Of a stretch of DNA of 40,061 nt, positions 25,688 to 34,678 are shown in pieces (position 1 is the stretch's first letter; each line of letters starts with the position of its first letter). This DNA is from UBA2730 sp022793235 (lineage in GTDB: Bacteria > Bacillota_I > Bacilli_A > RF39 > UBA660): the NCBI GenBank assembly GCA_949745755.1, contig CATJZL010000063.1:1-40061 (forward strand). The letters are read 5' to 3'. The position numbers and the translations under genes were made by a program. The notes below the pieces were generated by a model. The model saw only the letters and a list, made by a program, of their open reading frames with translations. It made no database searches and was not told the origin of the DNA.

Positions 25688-26488
25688 TTAAATTAATTCT
25701 TCTATTTGATTATTAGCATTACTATAACTAGCATAAGAATAATGATTACTTACATATAAGTCTAATTTTCGATCACAAAATTTTATAAAATCAAAAAAGT
25801 CCATCTGATCAAAATGATATTCCCCCTGATTACCTTTTAAATAATCTAAAAAATAAGGATAAATTTTAGGTTTTAATTTTCCCTCAGATGTATCAAGCAA
25901 GTAATCGTTATCAGTAACCCTTCTCTTTAACTCATTATGAATAGCCAAATCAATAACAGCATCTACAACATTCTCATTCTTAATCTGATCATCTAATCTA
26001 TATAAAACCTCTTTTTTTACTATATTATAAATAATATCTATAATTGTATCAATACTTGCTCGGCCTTTTCCATAACAAATAATATTGTTCTCTTCATTTT
26101 CAATATAATCAACTAAATTAAGCCTAGGATCAACTAACAAAACATCATAATCAAAAGACAATTTAACTATATTTGTAAACTCTTTTATAATCTTCTTTAG
26201 ATAAATATCAAAAATCTGACTCATATCTTTCTTATATTTTTCAGTAAATTTATAAAGATCAAAATAAATATCCTCTTCTCGAACCCGATTATAGATAGTA
26301 TCATCATCTGGTATATAATTTTTAGGATCTTCCAGTATATGAATCTCTTCATCAGATAAAGCATCATATTCCTTTTGATAATTTAACCAAATTTTCTGTT
26401 TACATTGATTAAGCTCTTTTGATAGAGATTTTTTAAATAACAAATTCCATATCAAAATATATTCATTTAATACAAATTTTAAGTTCAT
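25688..26488 (-). CDS. Unknown cytosolic protein upstream of polC
   Basis: A 266-residue, acidic, Tyr/Asp-rich, largely helical protein without signal or membrane segments. Visible landmarks are LVDPRLNLVDYIENEEN (about 120-136) and an Asn/Tyr-rich C-terminus. AGGGTGG precedes ATG 26488. It ends 28 bases before the polC ribosome site region and follows the tail-anchored gene by 47 bases, so the three may be co-transcribed. No domain is recognised; a link to replication is only suggested by position. Confidence 0.7.
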   Translation of the reverse strand: MNLKFVLNEYILIWNLLFKKSLSKELNQCKQKIWLNYQKEYDALSDEEIHILEDPKNYIPDDDTIYNRVREEDIYFDLYKFTEKYKKDMSQIFDIYLKKIIKEFTNIVKLSFDYDVLLVDPRLNLVDYIENEENNIICYGKGRASIDTIIDIIYNIVKKEVLYRLDDQIKNENVVDAVIDLAIHNELKRRVTDNDYLLDTSEGKLKPKIYPYFLDYLKGNQGEYHFDQMDFFDFIKFCDRKLDLYVSNHYSYASYSNANNQIEELI

Positions 26489-26535
26489 ATAACCACCCTA
26501 ATCCATTCATTAATATATCATAGAAATTAAAAAAA

Positions 26536-27405
26536 TTAAATACTTTGTACTATAAAATAAATAAGTACAGCAACAAGCAAAACTAAAAGAACAAATAAGA
26601 AAAATTTAAAAATATTAGGAACCTTCTTTTCCTCAACAAAATCCATTCCTAAATCAAAATCCTTATCTGACAAATCCATAGATCGAGTATAAAAAGATTG
26701 ATCCATATCCCGAATCATGGCCTCTTCCTTCGACAAAGGTGTATAATTTTTTTCCTGTTCCTTTACTTTCTCCAATAAAGCCTCATCCACCATTTCTGTT
26801 CGAGTATTAGAAAAAGAAGCATCCTTTTGTCCTTCAATCCTATCCTCTCCATCCACAGCCATCAAATCACTTAATAAATCAACACTTGTTGCATGATCAA
26901 TTTCACCACGTAAAGTTTTAGATGTAATCGTATGAATAAGTTCTTTAACATCTTCACGAGCAGGAACAATTTCTTTGTTTCGAATCTTCTTATATTTTTC
27001 TATTTCTTCTTCTGTTAAAAAGAACTTAGAAATATCTATTTTTTTATTTCCTATTTCTTCATCAGCAGATCTATTCTTTTTAGCCTCCTCAATAGCAGTA
27101 TTTATATCATAAACACGATTTCCTCGTTCCTGATATATATAATTAAAATCCTCTAACTCTTTTTTTATAGGATTATATTCTACAAAATCAAGATTCCCAT
27201 AATCCTTCGTCTTCTGATAACTCTCTCTAGTCTTGATTTTTTTTTCTTTTCCAGTAAGTAATACAGCATTACTATTTTCTATATCTGCAAGAGTAGTATA
27301 TCTAGCCTTACCAGCAAGAGATGTATATAAATTCTTATTTTTATCACTTCTAGAAGAAGTCTGTGAATCATTTAATGACTTATATCGATCCATTCTACTA
27401 CTCAT
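26536..27405 (-). CDS. Tail-anchored membrane protein, unknown
   Basis: The 289-residue protein has a long hydrophilic cytoplasmic part and a single C-terminal transmembrane helix (about 266-286, FKFFLFVLLVLLVAVLIYFI), with no N-terminal signal. The N-terminus (MSSRMDRYKSL...SRSDKNKNLY) and two further Lys/Glu-rich blocks look disordered, separated by a predicted helical pair around 135-190. AAGGTGAAGAT precedes ATG 27405. Short conserved-looking N-terminal motifs followed by a tail anchor suggest a protein that tethers a partner to the membrane. That is inference, and no family is recognised. Confidence 0.7.
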   Translation of the reverse strand: MSSRMDRYKSLNDSQTSSRSDKNKNLYTSLAGKARYTTLADIENSNAVLLTGKEKKIKTRESYQKTKDYGNLDFVEYNPIKKELEDFNYIYQERGNRVYDINTAIEEAKKNRSADEEIGNKKIDISKFFLTEEEIEKYKKIRNKEIVPAREDVKELIHTITSKTLRGEIDHATSVDLLSDLMAVDGEDRIEGQKDASFSNTRTEMVDEALLEKVKEQEKNYTPLSKEEAMIRDMDQSFYTRSMDLSDKDFDLGMDFVEEKKVPNIFKFFLFVLLVLLVAVLIYFIVQSI

Positions 27406-27473
27406 ATCTTCACCTTCTTATAATCATATACTCATTTTACCATATATATCTATGAATTAGAAGTACAAATTAC

Positions 27474-27502
27474 TTTACCTTGGCATTTTTTTTTGATAGA
27501 AT
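27474..27502 (+). promoter_or_regulatory. Ferredoxin promoter
   Basis: TTTACC (27474-27479), 17 bases containing a T9 run, TAGAAT (27497-27502), followed by GAGAGGTG and the ATG at 27525. Confidence 0.55.
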
Positions 27503-27524
27503 CATCTTAGAGAGGTGAAAGAAA

Positions 27525-27743
27525 ATGAAAGTAAAAGTAAATGAAGAAGCTTGCATTGGTTGTGGTGCATGTGAAGCAATATGCCCAGAAGTATTCGAAT
27601 TAAATGATGAAGGTATATCTACCTGCAAAAAAGATAAACTAAAAGAAAATATAGAAGATGAAGTAAAAGAAAAAATACAAGACGCCATGGATACATGTCC
27701 AACTGGTGCTATTGTAGAGGAAAAAGAAAATCAAGCAGAATAA
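27525..27743 (+). CDS. Single-cluster [4Fe-4S] ferredoxin
   Basis: A small acidic electron carrier of 72 residues. One cluster is bound by C10-x2-C13-x2-C16 (CIGCGACEAIC) and a distal Cys in DTCPTGAI near residue 59. The Cys after AEAI (residue 20, followed by Pro) completes the pattern typical of Bacillus/Thermotoga single-cluster ferredoxins. An acidic helix lies between the motifs. AGAGGTGAAAG precedes ATG. Monocistronic, with its own promoter and a large terminator. Partners are not encoded nearby. Confidence 0.95.
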   Translation: MKVKVNEEACIGCGACEAICPEVFELNDEGISTCKKDKLKENIEDEVKEKIQDAMDTCPTGAIVEEKENQAE

Positions 27744-27804
27744 AAAAAAGACTTCTAACTTGATGTCTAATTAAAAAAAGACATTCAAATTAGGAAGTTT
27801 TTTT
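27744..27804. terminator. Large bidirectional terminator between ferredoxin and the broken zincin gene
   Basis: An 18-19 base imperfect stem (27750-27767 with 27780-27798) is flanked by A runs on the left and T7 on the right, so it can end transcription from both sides. It touches the stop of the convergent pseudogene. Confidence 0.8.
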
Positions 27805-28784
27805 ATTTTACACAATGGGAACCAGACTTTTCTTTACTTTCCAAAACTTCTATATATTGTTGTACTTTTTTTAGTTGAAAAGAAGCTCCCTGCTTTTTAT
27901 ATTCATAATAATTATTATTGGCTTGAACTTTATAATCCTCAATATGTTCACGATATTTTAAAGCTCTCTTTACAATCTCAAGTTCTTCCGTAGAAAAACT
28001 AGAAGAAGAGAATTCTTGTAAATAAACATCACTAGATACAATTGCATAAAGAAGATTATCATCTATTAATAAAGAAGAAGTTAGTTCTATGATAGATTTG
28101 AAAGAGCCATCTCTAAAAAAAATGAAGAAACTCTTAAATCATCAAACAATTCTTGTGAAGCTAAACTCCTTAAGTAAGCACAAAATTTTGAAAAGAAAAA
28201 TTGAAAGTTATAATTATTATATTGATATTCATATTTTCTACTTCTTTTTTCTAAAAACTTGTTAATCTTAGGTGTATTTAAAGAATTATTTTGTAAATAA
28301 TCTTTAGCTTTTCGAATACCATATAAATTAGCATCCAATTCAGAAAAAAAGGAATCATGTTCTCTTACATAAAAAGCTTGATCTAAAACTAAAATAGCAT
28401 CCATATAATACAAAAAAGACTCCAAATTTAATTCTTTTAAAGAAATTTTATGTCTCTGTTGAACATGTCTAGTTTCATGATAAGTTAGAGCCAGCAGAGA
28501 TGGAAAAATAGTTACATCGCCTAAATTGTATAACCTAACATAGTTCTCAAAAAAACCATAATTTCATTTTCCAAACAAAATGCCCCATAACGAGTTGGAA
28601 TACTTAAATGAAAAAGCAAATCACGTATATTACAAGTTTTTAACATATTTTTAAAATATTGACTTTTATAAAACTCTCCATTTTTCATAGGCATAGCTTT
28701 AAAGTTTGGATTAAATGGCTGTGTTTCCTCTAAAATAATAGAAACTAACTTTTCTTTCACTTCATCAATCTTCATTTTATTCAT
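27803..28784 (-). pseudogene. Zincin-like (HExxH) protein gene broken by two poly-T frameshifts
   Basis: Three consecutive minus-strand frames join into one protein of about 327 residues if one T is added to each of two T runs (28555-28549, seven T; 28122-28115, eight T). It starts at ATG 28784 behind GGTGAT. The joined product has the metal motif H103-E-T-R-H107 and, 41 residues on, a Glu in SELDANLYG that could be the third ligand. The rest is helical and Tyr-rich, and the gene ends at 27803. Frame 1 alone stops at 28521 and frame 2 at 28087. Recent decay, phase variation, slippage or base-calling error are all possible. The family is not recognised beyond zincin-like. Confidence 0.8.
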
Positions 28785-28873
28785 CGAATATTATCACCTA
28801 TCCTAAATACGATATTATTTCAACCTTTTTATCTCTATATTATAAAAATTATCCACTATTCTAATAAAATTTT

Positions 28874-31030
28874 CTATCCAGAATCAGTAAATTTCGGTGC
28901 AAGTTCCAAAGTAATTTCCATAGTACCAGAAATAGGAGTACCCTCTAATATACTTTGACTCGTAACATAACCAGATCCATTAAGATGTACTGTAAAACCA
29001 TGCATTTCTAAAAAGATAGCGGCATCTTGGCTCGAATAGCCCACAACATTAGGCATAATATAATTAGTACCATTTGTAAGTAAAAAAACCTTATCCTTAT
29101 TTGTTATTTTCTCACAACAATCAGGATATTGCATGATAACCTTATCTCCATCTCCAACAACAAATATATTATCAATATTATGACTATTCAAAGTAGTCTT
29201 TACAATATCAACAGACTTATTAATAAAAGAAGGCATTTTATAACTAATAACATCATCTTTTTCCTCAGTAGAAGAAATCGTTTTACCATAATATTTTGCA
29301 ATATTAGTAACCACTTCTTTGACAGCTGTCGCAATCCCTCTTTGTTCTCCACCAGTAGGCCTTTGCATAGAAGCATAAATAATAATTTCAGGGTCATCTT
29401 TTGGATAAATACCTGCAAAAGAAGAAATAATATCTTCTTGCCCTGATAAATATCCACCTCCATTGATATCAGCCATCTGAGCTGTACCCGTCTTTCCAAT
29501 AAGTTGCCCTCCATCTAATCGGTAACGAGCACCCGTATTACCAAGACCATTAACCGTATCATCCATTAACTGTATCATTTTATTAACGGTTTCAGTAGAA
29601 GCAACCCTTTCACCTGTCTTTACTTTCCCCTTATAAATCACTTCTTCAGTATCAGAATCTACGATTTTATCAACAATATAAGGTTTTAATATAACTCCAT
29701 CATTTGTTAGTGCACTTAAAGCTTGCACATTTTGAAGAGGAGTAGTTGTAATTCCCTGACCAAAACCTGCATTATATATTTCCGTTTCATATTTAAAAGC
29801 CACTTTACCAGTTTGTTCATTTGGAAGAGTAATACCTGTTTTTTTACCAAATCCCATTCTTCTAAAACAATTACGAAGCATAGCACTATTCATATGCCTA
29901 TTAATAAGATTAATAACTCCAACATTACTAGATAAAGCATAACCTCTATCAAAAGAAATCATTCCCCAACCATTACGATCCCAATCTCCAATCTCTGTTC
30001 CATCACTCGTAACATAGATACCAGAATTATAAGACTCTGAACCATCATAAACACTATTTTCCATGGCACACATGTAAGTAAAAGTCTTCATAGTAGAACC
30101 AGGTTCATAAGGAGAAGCAACAGTATAATCAAGATAATTAGTAATATTTTCTCTTGTATTTGGATCAAAATTAGGATTAGAACTCATTCCAATAATTTTT
30201 CCTGTCTTAGCATCCATAACAACCATTGTAAACCATTCATACCCAAAATTATTCTTAGCATTAGTAAGAGCTTGTTCAATAAAAAACTGCACATTACTAT
30301 CAATTGTCAAATAAATATCTTTTCCTTGTGTAGCATCTTTTCGATACTCTTTCGTTCCTGCAATTTTATATCCTCTAAGATCCTTTTGATAAGTCACATA
30401 TCCATCTTCACCCTTTAAAATTTTATCATAATAAAGTTCTAGTCCCATCTTTCCCACAATTGTATTATCCTCATCACTAGATAAAGCATAACCCAATGTA
30501 TAAGACATAAAATTTCCTTTAGGATAATATCTTTTATAACTTTCAATAAAGTCAAGTCCTGGAAGATTAAGTTCTTCAATTTTGCTTTTTTCTATCTCAT
30601 TAAGTCCTTTACCCTTACTACCAAATTCAGTTTGATAAACACCAGTTTTACTGAGATACTTCAAAATTTCTTCTTCACTCATTTCAAGAATAGGTGCAAG
30701 TTCTCTAGCCGTTTTTTCTTTATCCATCACATGTTGTGGCCTATTTTCATTTGTTGTTCTTTTTGAATCAAGATAAGCTATTAACTTATAAGAAGTAACA
30801 TTCTGTGCTAAAGCATCATTATTGGCACTATAAATAGTCCCCCTCTTAGCTTCAATCACTTCTGTTTTATTTGTTCTTTTGCTAGCAAGTGTTGCCAGAT
30901 TAGTCCCATCAATCTCAGAAGAAATAGAAAGCTGTATTAATCTGCCGATAATAAGACAAAACAAAAAAAGAGAAACAACTACAACAAGCCGACTATATTT
31001 AACAGTATTCTCTCTCTTTTTCTTCTTCAT
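28874..31030 (-). CDS. ftsI: Division penicillin-binding protein (FtsI/PBP2B class) with PASTA repeats
   Basis: A class B transpeptidase that crosslinks septal peptidoglycan. The 718-residue protein has a short cytoplasmic N-terminus, one transmembrane helix (about 14-33) and a dimerisation domain. The transpeptidase domain shows the active Ser in PGSTMKTF (about 310), a SNV motif and KTGTAQ. Two C-terminal PASTA domains follow (about 590-718, the second beginning MPNVVGYSSQDA). It follows ftsL by 15 bases in the mraZ cluster, which favours a vegetative division role. SpoVD, its sporulation paralogue, has similar architecture and cannot be excluded. AGGTGAAAA precedes ATG 31030. The usual mraY/murD continuation is missing downstream. 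Confidence 0.93.
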   Translation of the reverse strand: MKKKKRENTVKYSRLVVVVSLFLFCLIIGRLIQLSISSEIDGTNLATLASKRTNKTEVIEAKRGTIYSANNDALAQNVTSYKLIAYLDSKRTTNENRPQHVMDKEKTARELAPILEMSEEEILKYLSKTGVYQTEFGSKGKGLNEIEKSKIEELNLPGLDFIESYKRYYPKGNFMSYTLGYALSSDEDNTIVGKMGLELYYDKILKGEDGYVTYQKDLRGYKIAGTKEYRKDATQGKDIYLTIDSNVQFFIEQALTNAKNNFGYEWFTMVVMDAKTGKIIGMSSNPNFDPNTRENITNYLDYTVASPYEPGSTMKTFTYMCAMENSVYDGSESYNSGIYVTSDGTEIGDWDRNGWGMISFDRGYALSSNVGVINLINRHMNSAMLRNCFRRMGFGKKTGITLPNEQTGKVAFKYETEIYNAGFGQGITTTPLQNVQALSALTNDGVILKPYIVDKIVDSDTEEVIYKGKVKTGERVASTETVNKMIQLMDDTVNGLGNTGARYRLDGGQLIGKTGTAQMADINGGGYLSGQEDIISSFAGIYPKDDPEIIIYASMQRPTGGEQRGIATAVKEVVTNIAKYYGKTISSTEEKDDVISYKMPSFINKSVDIVKTTLNSHNIDNIFVVGDGDKVIMQYPDCCEKITNKDKVFLLTNGTNYIMPNVVGYSSQDAAIFLEMHGFTVHLNGSGYVTSQSILEGTPISGTMEITLELAPKFTDSG

Positions 31031-31045
31031 ACGATTTTCACCTAC

Positions 31046-31348
31046 TTATTTATCTTGCACAACCTTTATATTAGCATTATTATAACTCAAACCAGCCTCT
31101 TGAGCAACTTCTTGTATTTTTGTAAGAGATGCCAACTGATCAATAGCCATAGCAAGACTAGCATTATTTTTTTCTTGTTTTTCTATCTCACGTTTTTTTT
31201 GTTCCACTTCAAAATTAATCTGAGAAAGTGTTGCCTTAGAAAATACAATGGCTAAAGGAGATACAAAAACAAGTACAATTGCTAAATGATACAAAAGCCT
31301 ACTAAATTTAGATATTTTTACTTTTTTCTTCTCTTTTTTCTTTATCAT
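31046..31348 (-). CDS. ftsL: Cell division protein FtsL
   Basis: A 100-residue bitopic divisome protein: a basic cytoplasmic N-terminus (KKKEKKKVK), one transmembrane helix (about 17-37) and an extracellular coiled coil (FEVEQKKREIEKQEKNNA). It ends in EVAQEAGLSYN, matching the conserved C-terminal region of FtsL/DivIC-type proteins. FtsL sequences diverge strongly; identification depends on topology and its exact place between rsmH and the PBP gene. Confidence 0.88.
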   Translation of the reverse strand: MIKKKEKKKVKISKFSRLLYHLAIVLVFVSPLAIVFSKATLSQINFEVEQKKREIEKQEKNNASLAMAIDQLASLTKIQEVAQEAGLSYNNANIKVVQDK

Positions 31349-31365
31349 AAATACAAGATTCCTTT

Positions 31366-32289
31366 CTATTTTATTCGCTCAATAATTCTTAATTTTGCAC
31401 TTCGACTACGCATATTATACTGCTGTTCTTTACTACTAGGAAAAATAGCCTTTTGATTTACAAGTTTATAATTAGGTAAATATTCATCTGGCACATTAGG
31501 AAGTCCCTTTACTCTTTCATCAACATCTGTAAGTGATTTAAAGTATTTTTTCACAATCCTATCTTCTAAAGAATGAAAAGTAATAACTTCCACCCTACCA
31601 CCTACTTTTAAAAGAGAAACTGCATTTTGAAGGGCAGGTAATAAAACATCTAGTTCATGATTTACTTCTATTCGGATAGCCTGAAATATTTGCCTCGCAG
31701 GATGCTTCTTTCTCCTAACACTTTCTGGAACACTATTTTTAATAATTTCTGCTAATTCAAGGGTAGTTTCTATACTCTTTTGCTCCCGAGCACGTACGAT
31801 ATTTCGAGCAATACTTTTACTATACTTATCTTCTCCATATTGAAAGAAGATACGAGCAAGTTCTTTTTCACTATAATGATTAACAACTTTATAAGCATCT
31901 AATTGATTATTTTTATCCATTCTCATATCAAGATAAGCATCTTTATGAAAAGAAAAACCTCTCTCTTCATTATCAAGCTGTGGACTTGAAACACCTAAAT
32001 CAAATAATACTCCATCCACTTCAAATACGCCTAACTTTTCTAAACAATCTTTCATATAGACAAAATTACTCTGAATGATAGTGTAGTTAGTACCAAACTG
32101 ACTTAAGTAGTTGGTACTATACTTTATAGCTTCACTATCTTGATCAAAGGCGAATAAAAACCCCTTTTTTATTCTCTTTAAGATGCTACTGCTATGTCCT
32201 CCAAACCCAAGAGTTGCATCAACAATAATACTTTCCTCTTTTAAGTTTAAGTTTTCTAAAACCTCATCCTTTAATACACTAATATGCAT
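31366..32289 (-). CDS. rsmH: 16S rRNA (cytosine-1402-N4)-methyltransferase RsmH
   Basis: Methylates N4 of C1402 in the 30S P site. The 307-residue protein has family hallmarks HISVLKDEVL at the start, the SAM loop DATLGFGGHS, DLGVSSPQLD, RGFSF, the RKKHPARQIFQAIRI segment and TFHSLEDRIVK. ATG 32289 behind GAGGGG is preferred over the longer frame to 32334, which overlaps mraZ. Second gene of the division cluster, 13 bases after mraZ. Confidence 0.98.
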   Translation of the reverse strand: MHISVLKDEVLENLNLKEESIIVDATLGFGGHSSSILKRIKKGFLFAFDQDSEAIKYSTNYLSQFGTNYTIIQSNFVYMKDCLEKLGVFEVDGVLFDLGVSSPQLDNEERGFSFHKDAYLDMRMDKNNQLDAYKVVNHYSEKELARIFFQYGEDKYSKSIARNIVRAREQKSIETTLELAEIIKNSVPESVRRKKHPARQIFQAIRIEVNHELDVLLPALQNAVSLLKVGGRVEVITFHSLEDRIVKKYFKSLTDVDERVKGLPNVPDEYLPNYKLVNQKAIFPSSKEQQYNMRSRSAKLRIIERIK

Positions 32290-32302
32290 AAAATCCCCTC
32301 GC

Positions 32303-32740
32303 TTAATTTGAAAAGTTATCGGAAAACAACTCATCAGCTATTTCTGACATATCATCAAAAGTAGAACTATAAAAATCATTCCAAGAATTATCTGACCAAA
32401 TCTCAACTCGATCTCCAATACCAATGATAGTACATTCTTTAACTATGTTGGCATAACTAACTAAGTGTGGCGCAAGATTAATTCTTCCCTGTTTATCAAA
32501 TTCTACCAAAGTAGCGCCTGATAATAAAAAGCGTGAAAACTCTCTTACTCTTTGTTTCGTAAAAGGCATGTTTTTGAGTTTTTCAACAAGTTTTTGAAAT
32601 TCATCCTCTCTATATAGGAACAAACACTTCTCAAGACCTCTTGTAATAACAACCTTCTCGCCAAGTTCGCTCCTGAATTTAGAGGGAATGATCAATCGTT
32701 TTTTCTCATCAACATTATGATGATACTCACCCATCAACAT
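32303..32740 (-). CDS. mraZ: Transcriptional regulator MraZ
   Basis: A SpoVT/AbrB-fold DNA-binding protein that regulates its own division cluster. The 145-residue protein contains two MraZ repeats: MGEYHHNVDEKKRLIIPSKF near the start and GATLVEFDKQGRINLAPHL (about 85-103), the second with the conserved DxxGRI loop. ATG 32740 is chosen because GGGGGAT lies six bases ahead; ATG 32734 is also possible. Three MraZ-type repeats lie directly upstream, so autoregulation is likely. Confidence 0.97.
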   Translation of the reverse strand: MLMGEYHHNVDEKKRLIIPSKFRSELGEKVVITRGLEKCLFLYREDEFQKLVEKLKNMPFTKQRVREFSRFLLSGATLVEFDKQGRINLAPHLVSYANIVKECTIIGIGDRVEIWSDNSWNDFYSSTFDDMSEIADELFSDNFSN

Positions 32741-32749
32741 ATTAATCCC

Positions 32750-32774
32750 CCACTTTTCACCACTATCTTCCACT
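32750..32774 (-). promoter_or_regulatory. MraZ operator: three AGTGG repeats at 10-base period
   Basis: The minus-strand pentamer AGTGG occurs at 32774-32770, 32764-32760 and 32754-32750, exactly 10 bases apart. This is the one-turn spacing known for MraZ boxes. The last repeat touches the ribosome site of mraZ. Confidence 0.88.
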
Positions 32775-32846
32775 ACTTAACTCTATACTACTACAATTCA
32801 TCCTTTTAGTAAATATATTTAAAAAAATATCTTGTCAAGTTGACAA

Positions 32847-32880
32847 TAAAAAAGAAATAGACTCTTGACATTTCTATTTC
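32847..32880 (-). terminator. thrS terminator
   Basis: GAAATAG (32880-32874) pairs with CTATTTC (32860-32854), followed by six T on the minus strand. A perfect 7-1-7 palindrome (32832-32846) lies next to it. Confidence 0.75.
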
Positions 32881-32894
32881 CTAAAAATCTTTAT

Positions 32895-34652
32895 TTATTT
32901 TGATTTATTATAAACCTCTTGTTCTACTAATGAAACAAATCCCTCTAAAGATACAGTACTTTTTTCCTCGCTTCCATGCTTTCTATAAGTAACTAAATTG
33001 TTTTCTTTTTCATTATCTCCTAAAACAATAGAATATGGAATTTTTCTAGTTTGTGCTTCTCTCATTTTATATCCAACTTTTTCATTACGATTATCAAGTT
33101 CTACTCGAATACCCCTTTTCTTAAATTGTTCGAATACCTCTTTTGCATAATCTTCATGATGAATAGTAGAAACAGGTATTAAAAGAACTTGTACTGGTGC
33201 AAGCCATAAAGGTAAAACACCCTTAGTCTCTTCAAGTAAAAAAGCAATAAAACGATCAAGTGAACCAAGTATAGCCCTATGAATAACAACTGGTCTTACT
33301 TTTTCTCCTCTCTCATCAATATAAGTAAGCTCAAATCTCTCAGGAAGTTGATAATCAAGTTGTACAGTAGACAAAGTTACATCATGCCCAATAGCACTCT
33401 TTACTTGTACATCAAGTTTAGGACCATAAAAAGCAGCTTCCCCTTCTTCTTCATAAAAATCAGCTCCAACCTCTTCTAACACTTCTCGAAGCTCCTTCTC
33501 ACTCCTTTCCCACAACTCATCATTTCCAAAATACTTTTCCTTATCTTCCTTATCACGAAGACTAAGTCTAAATTTATAATCAGTAAAACCAAAATCTTTA
33601 TAAACATCAAGAATTAATTTGATAACAGCCTTAAATTCTGCTTTAATTTGATCATTCGTACAAAAAATATGAGAATCATTTTGCGTAAAAGCTCTTGTTC
33701 TTTCTATTCCACAAACAGCCCCACTCGCTTCATATCGAAAATCATTCGCAATTTCTGCAATACGAACAGGCAAATCTCTGTAAGAATGAAGACTATTTTT
33801 AAACATCATCATATGATGAGGACAATTCATTGGTCTTAATACATAAGCCTCATCATCAAGTTCCATAGAAGGAAACATATCTTCTTTATAATGATCCCAA
33901 TGCCCTGATGTTTTATAAAGTTCTACATTTCCAAGAGAAGGAGTCATAACATGTCTATAACCAAGAAAAATCTCTTTATCTGTAATATAATCAACTAAAG
34001 TTCTACGTACAATAAAACCATTAGGAAGCCACATAGGAAGTCCTTTTCCAACCAAATCACTAAACATAAAAATATCTAAATCTTTTCCAAGCTTACGATG
34101 ATCTCTTTGTTTACACTCCTCTAAAAACTCTAAATGCGCCTCTAAATCTTCCTCATTCTCAAAACAAATACCATAAATTCTTTGTAACATTTTATTTTTA
34201 GAATCACCTTTAAAATAAGCCCCACTCACTTTTAATAACTTGAAGTATCGTAACACTTTAACTGTATCTACGTGTGGTCCACGACAAAGATCTGTAAAGT
34301 CACCTTGACTATAACAACTAATAACATTTTCTTCCTCATTCATACGTGAAATAAGATCTATTTTATAAGGATCGTCCTTAAATTTTTCTAAAGCTTCTTC
34401 TTTAGATAATTCTTCTCTTATAATTCGTTTACCATCTTTCGCAATTTTTTTCATTTCTTTTTCTATAACAGGTAAATCTTCTTCTGTTAAAGTTTTATCT
34501 CCTAAATCAATATCATAATAAAAACCTTCTTCAATAACAGGTCCAACCCAAAATTTTGCATCTTTATAAATATGTTTTACAGCTTGTGCTAATAAATGAG
34601 CACAAGAATGATTCAAAACACTTAATTTTTCATTCTCTTTTATATTAATCAT
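32895..34652 (-). CDS. thrS: Threonyl-tRNA synthetase lacking the TGS domain
   Basis: Charges tRNA-Thr. The 585-residue protein starts almost directly in the editing domain (HSCAHLLAQAVKH, with zinc/editing motif HxxxH, about 15-19). The class II catalytic core contains FRYEASGAV (motif 2), C/H zinc ligands in MNCPHHMM and HAxxLGS-type motif 3 (HRAILGSLDRF). A C-terminal anticodon-binding domain ends the protein (about 490-585). The N-terminal TGS domain of the usual 640-residue enzyme is absent. GAGGAAAG precedes ATG 34652, and no upstream extension encodes it. The gene sits 26 bases after an unknown gene, both under the T-box at 35165-35375. Confidence 0.97.
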   Translation of the reverse strand: MINIKENEKLSVLNHSCAHLLAQAVKHIYKDAKFWVGPVIEEGFYYDIDLGDKTLTEEDLPVIEKEMKKIAKDGKRIIREELSKEEALEKFKDDPYKIDLISRMNEEENVISCYSQGDFTDLCRGPHVDTVKVLRYFKLLKVSGAYFKGDSKNKMLQRIYGICFENEEDLEAHLEFLEECKQRDHRKLGKDLDIFMFSDLVGKGLPMWLPNGFIVRRTLVDYITDKEIFLGYRHVMTPSLGNVELYKTSGHWDHYKEDMFPSMELDDEAYVLRPMNCPHHMMMFKNSLHSYRDLPVRIAEIANDFRYEASGAVCGIERTRAFTQNDSHIFCTNDQIKAEFKAVIKLILDVYKDFGFTDYKFRLSLRDKEDKEKYFGNDELWERSEKELREVLEEVGADFYEEEGEAAFYGPKLDVQVKSAIGHDVTLSTVQLDYQLPERFELTYIDERGEKVRPVVIHRAILGSLDRFIAFLLEETKGVLPLWLAPVQVLLIPVSTIHHEDYAKEVFEQFKKRGIRVELDNRNEKVGYKMREAQTRKIPYSIVLGDNEKENNLVTYRKHGSEEKSTVSLEGFVSLVEQEVYNKSK

Positions 34653-34678
34653 ATTCTTTCCTCTTTTCTTATATAAAT

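Noticed and set aside
32832..32846. Perfect 7-1-7 palindrome containing TTGACA between thrS and mraZ
   Set aside because: Could be a -35 for mraZ or a second terminator stem, but no good -10 lies at 16-18 bases and the T run is shared with neighbouring structure, so no role is claimed.
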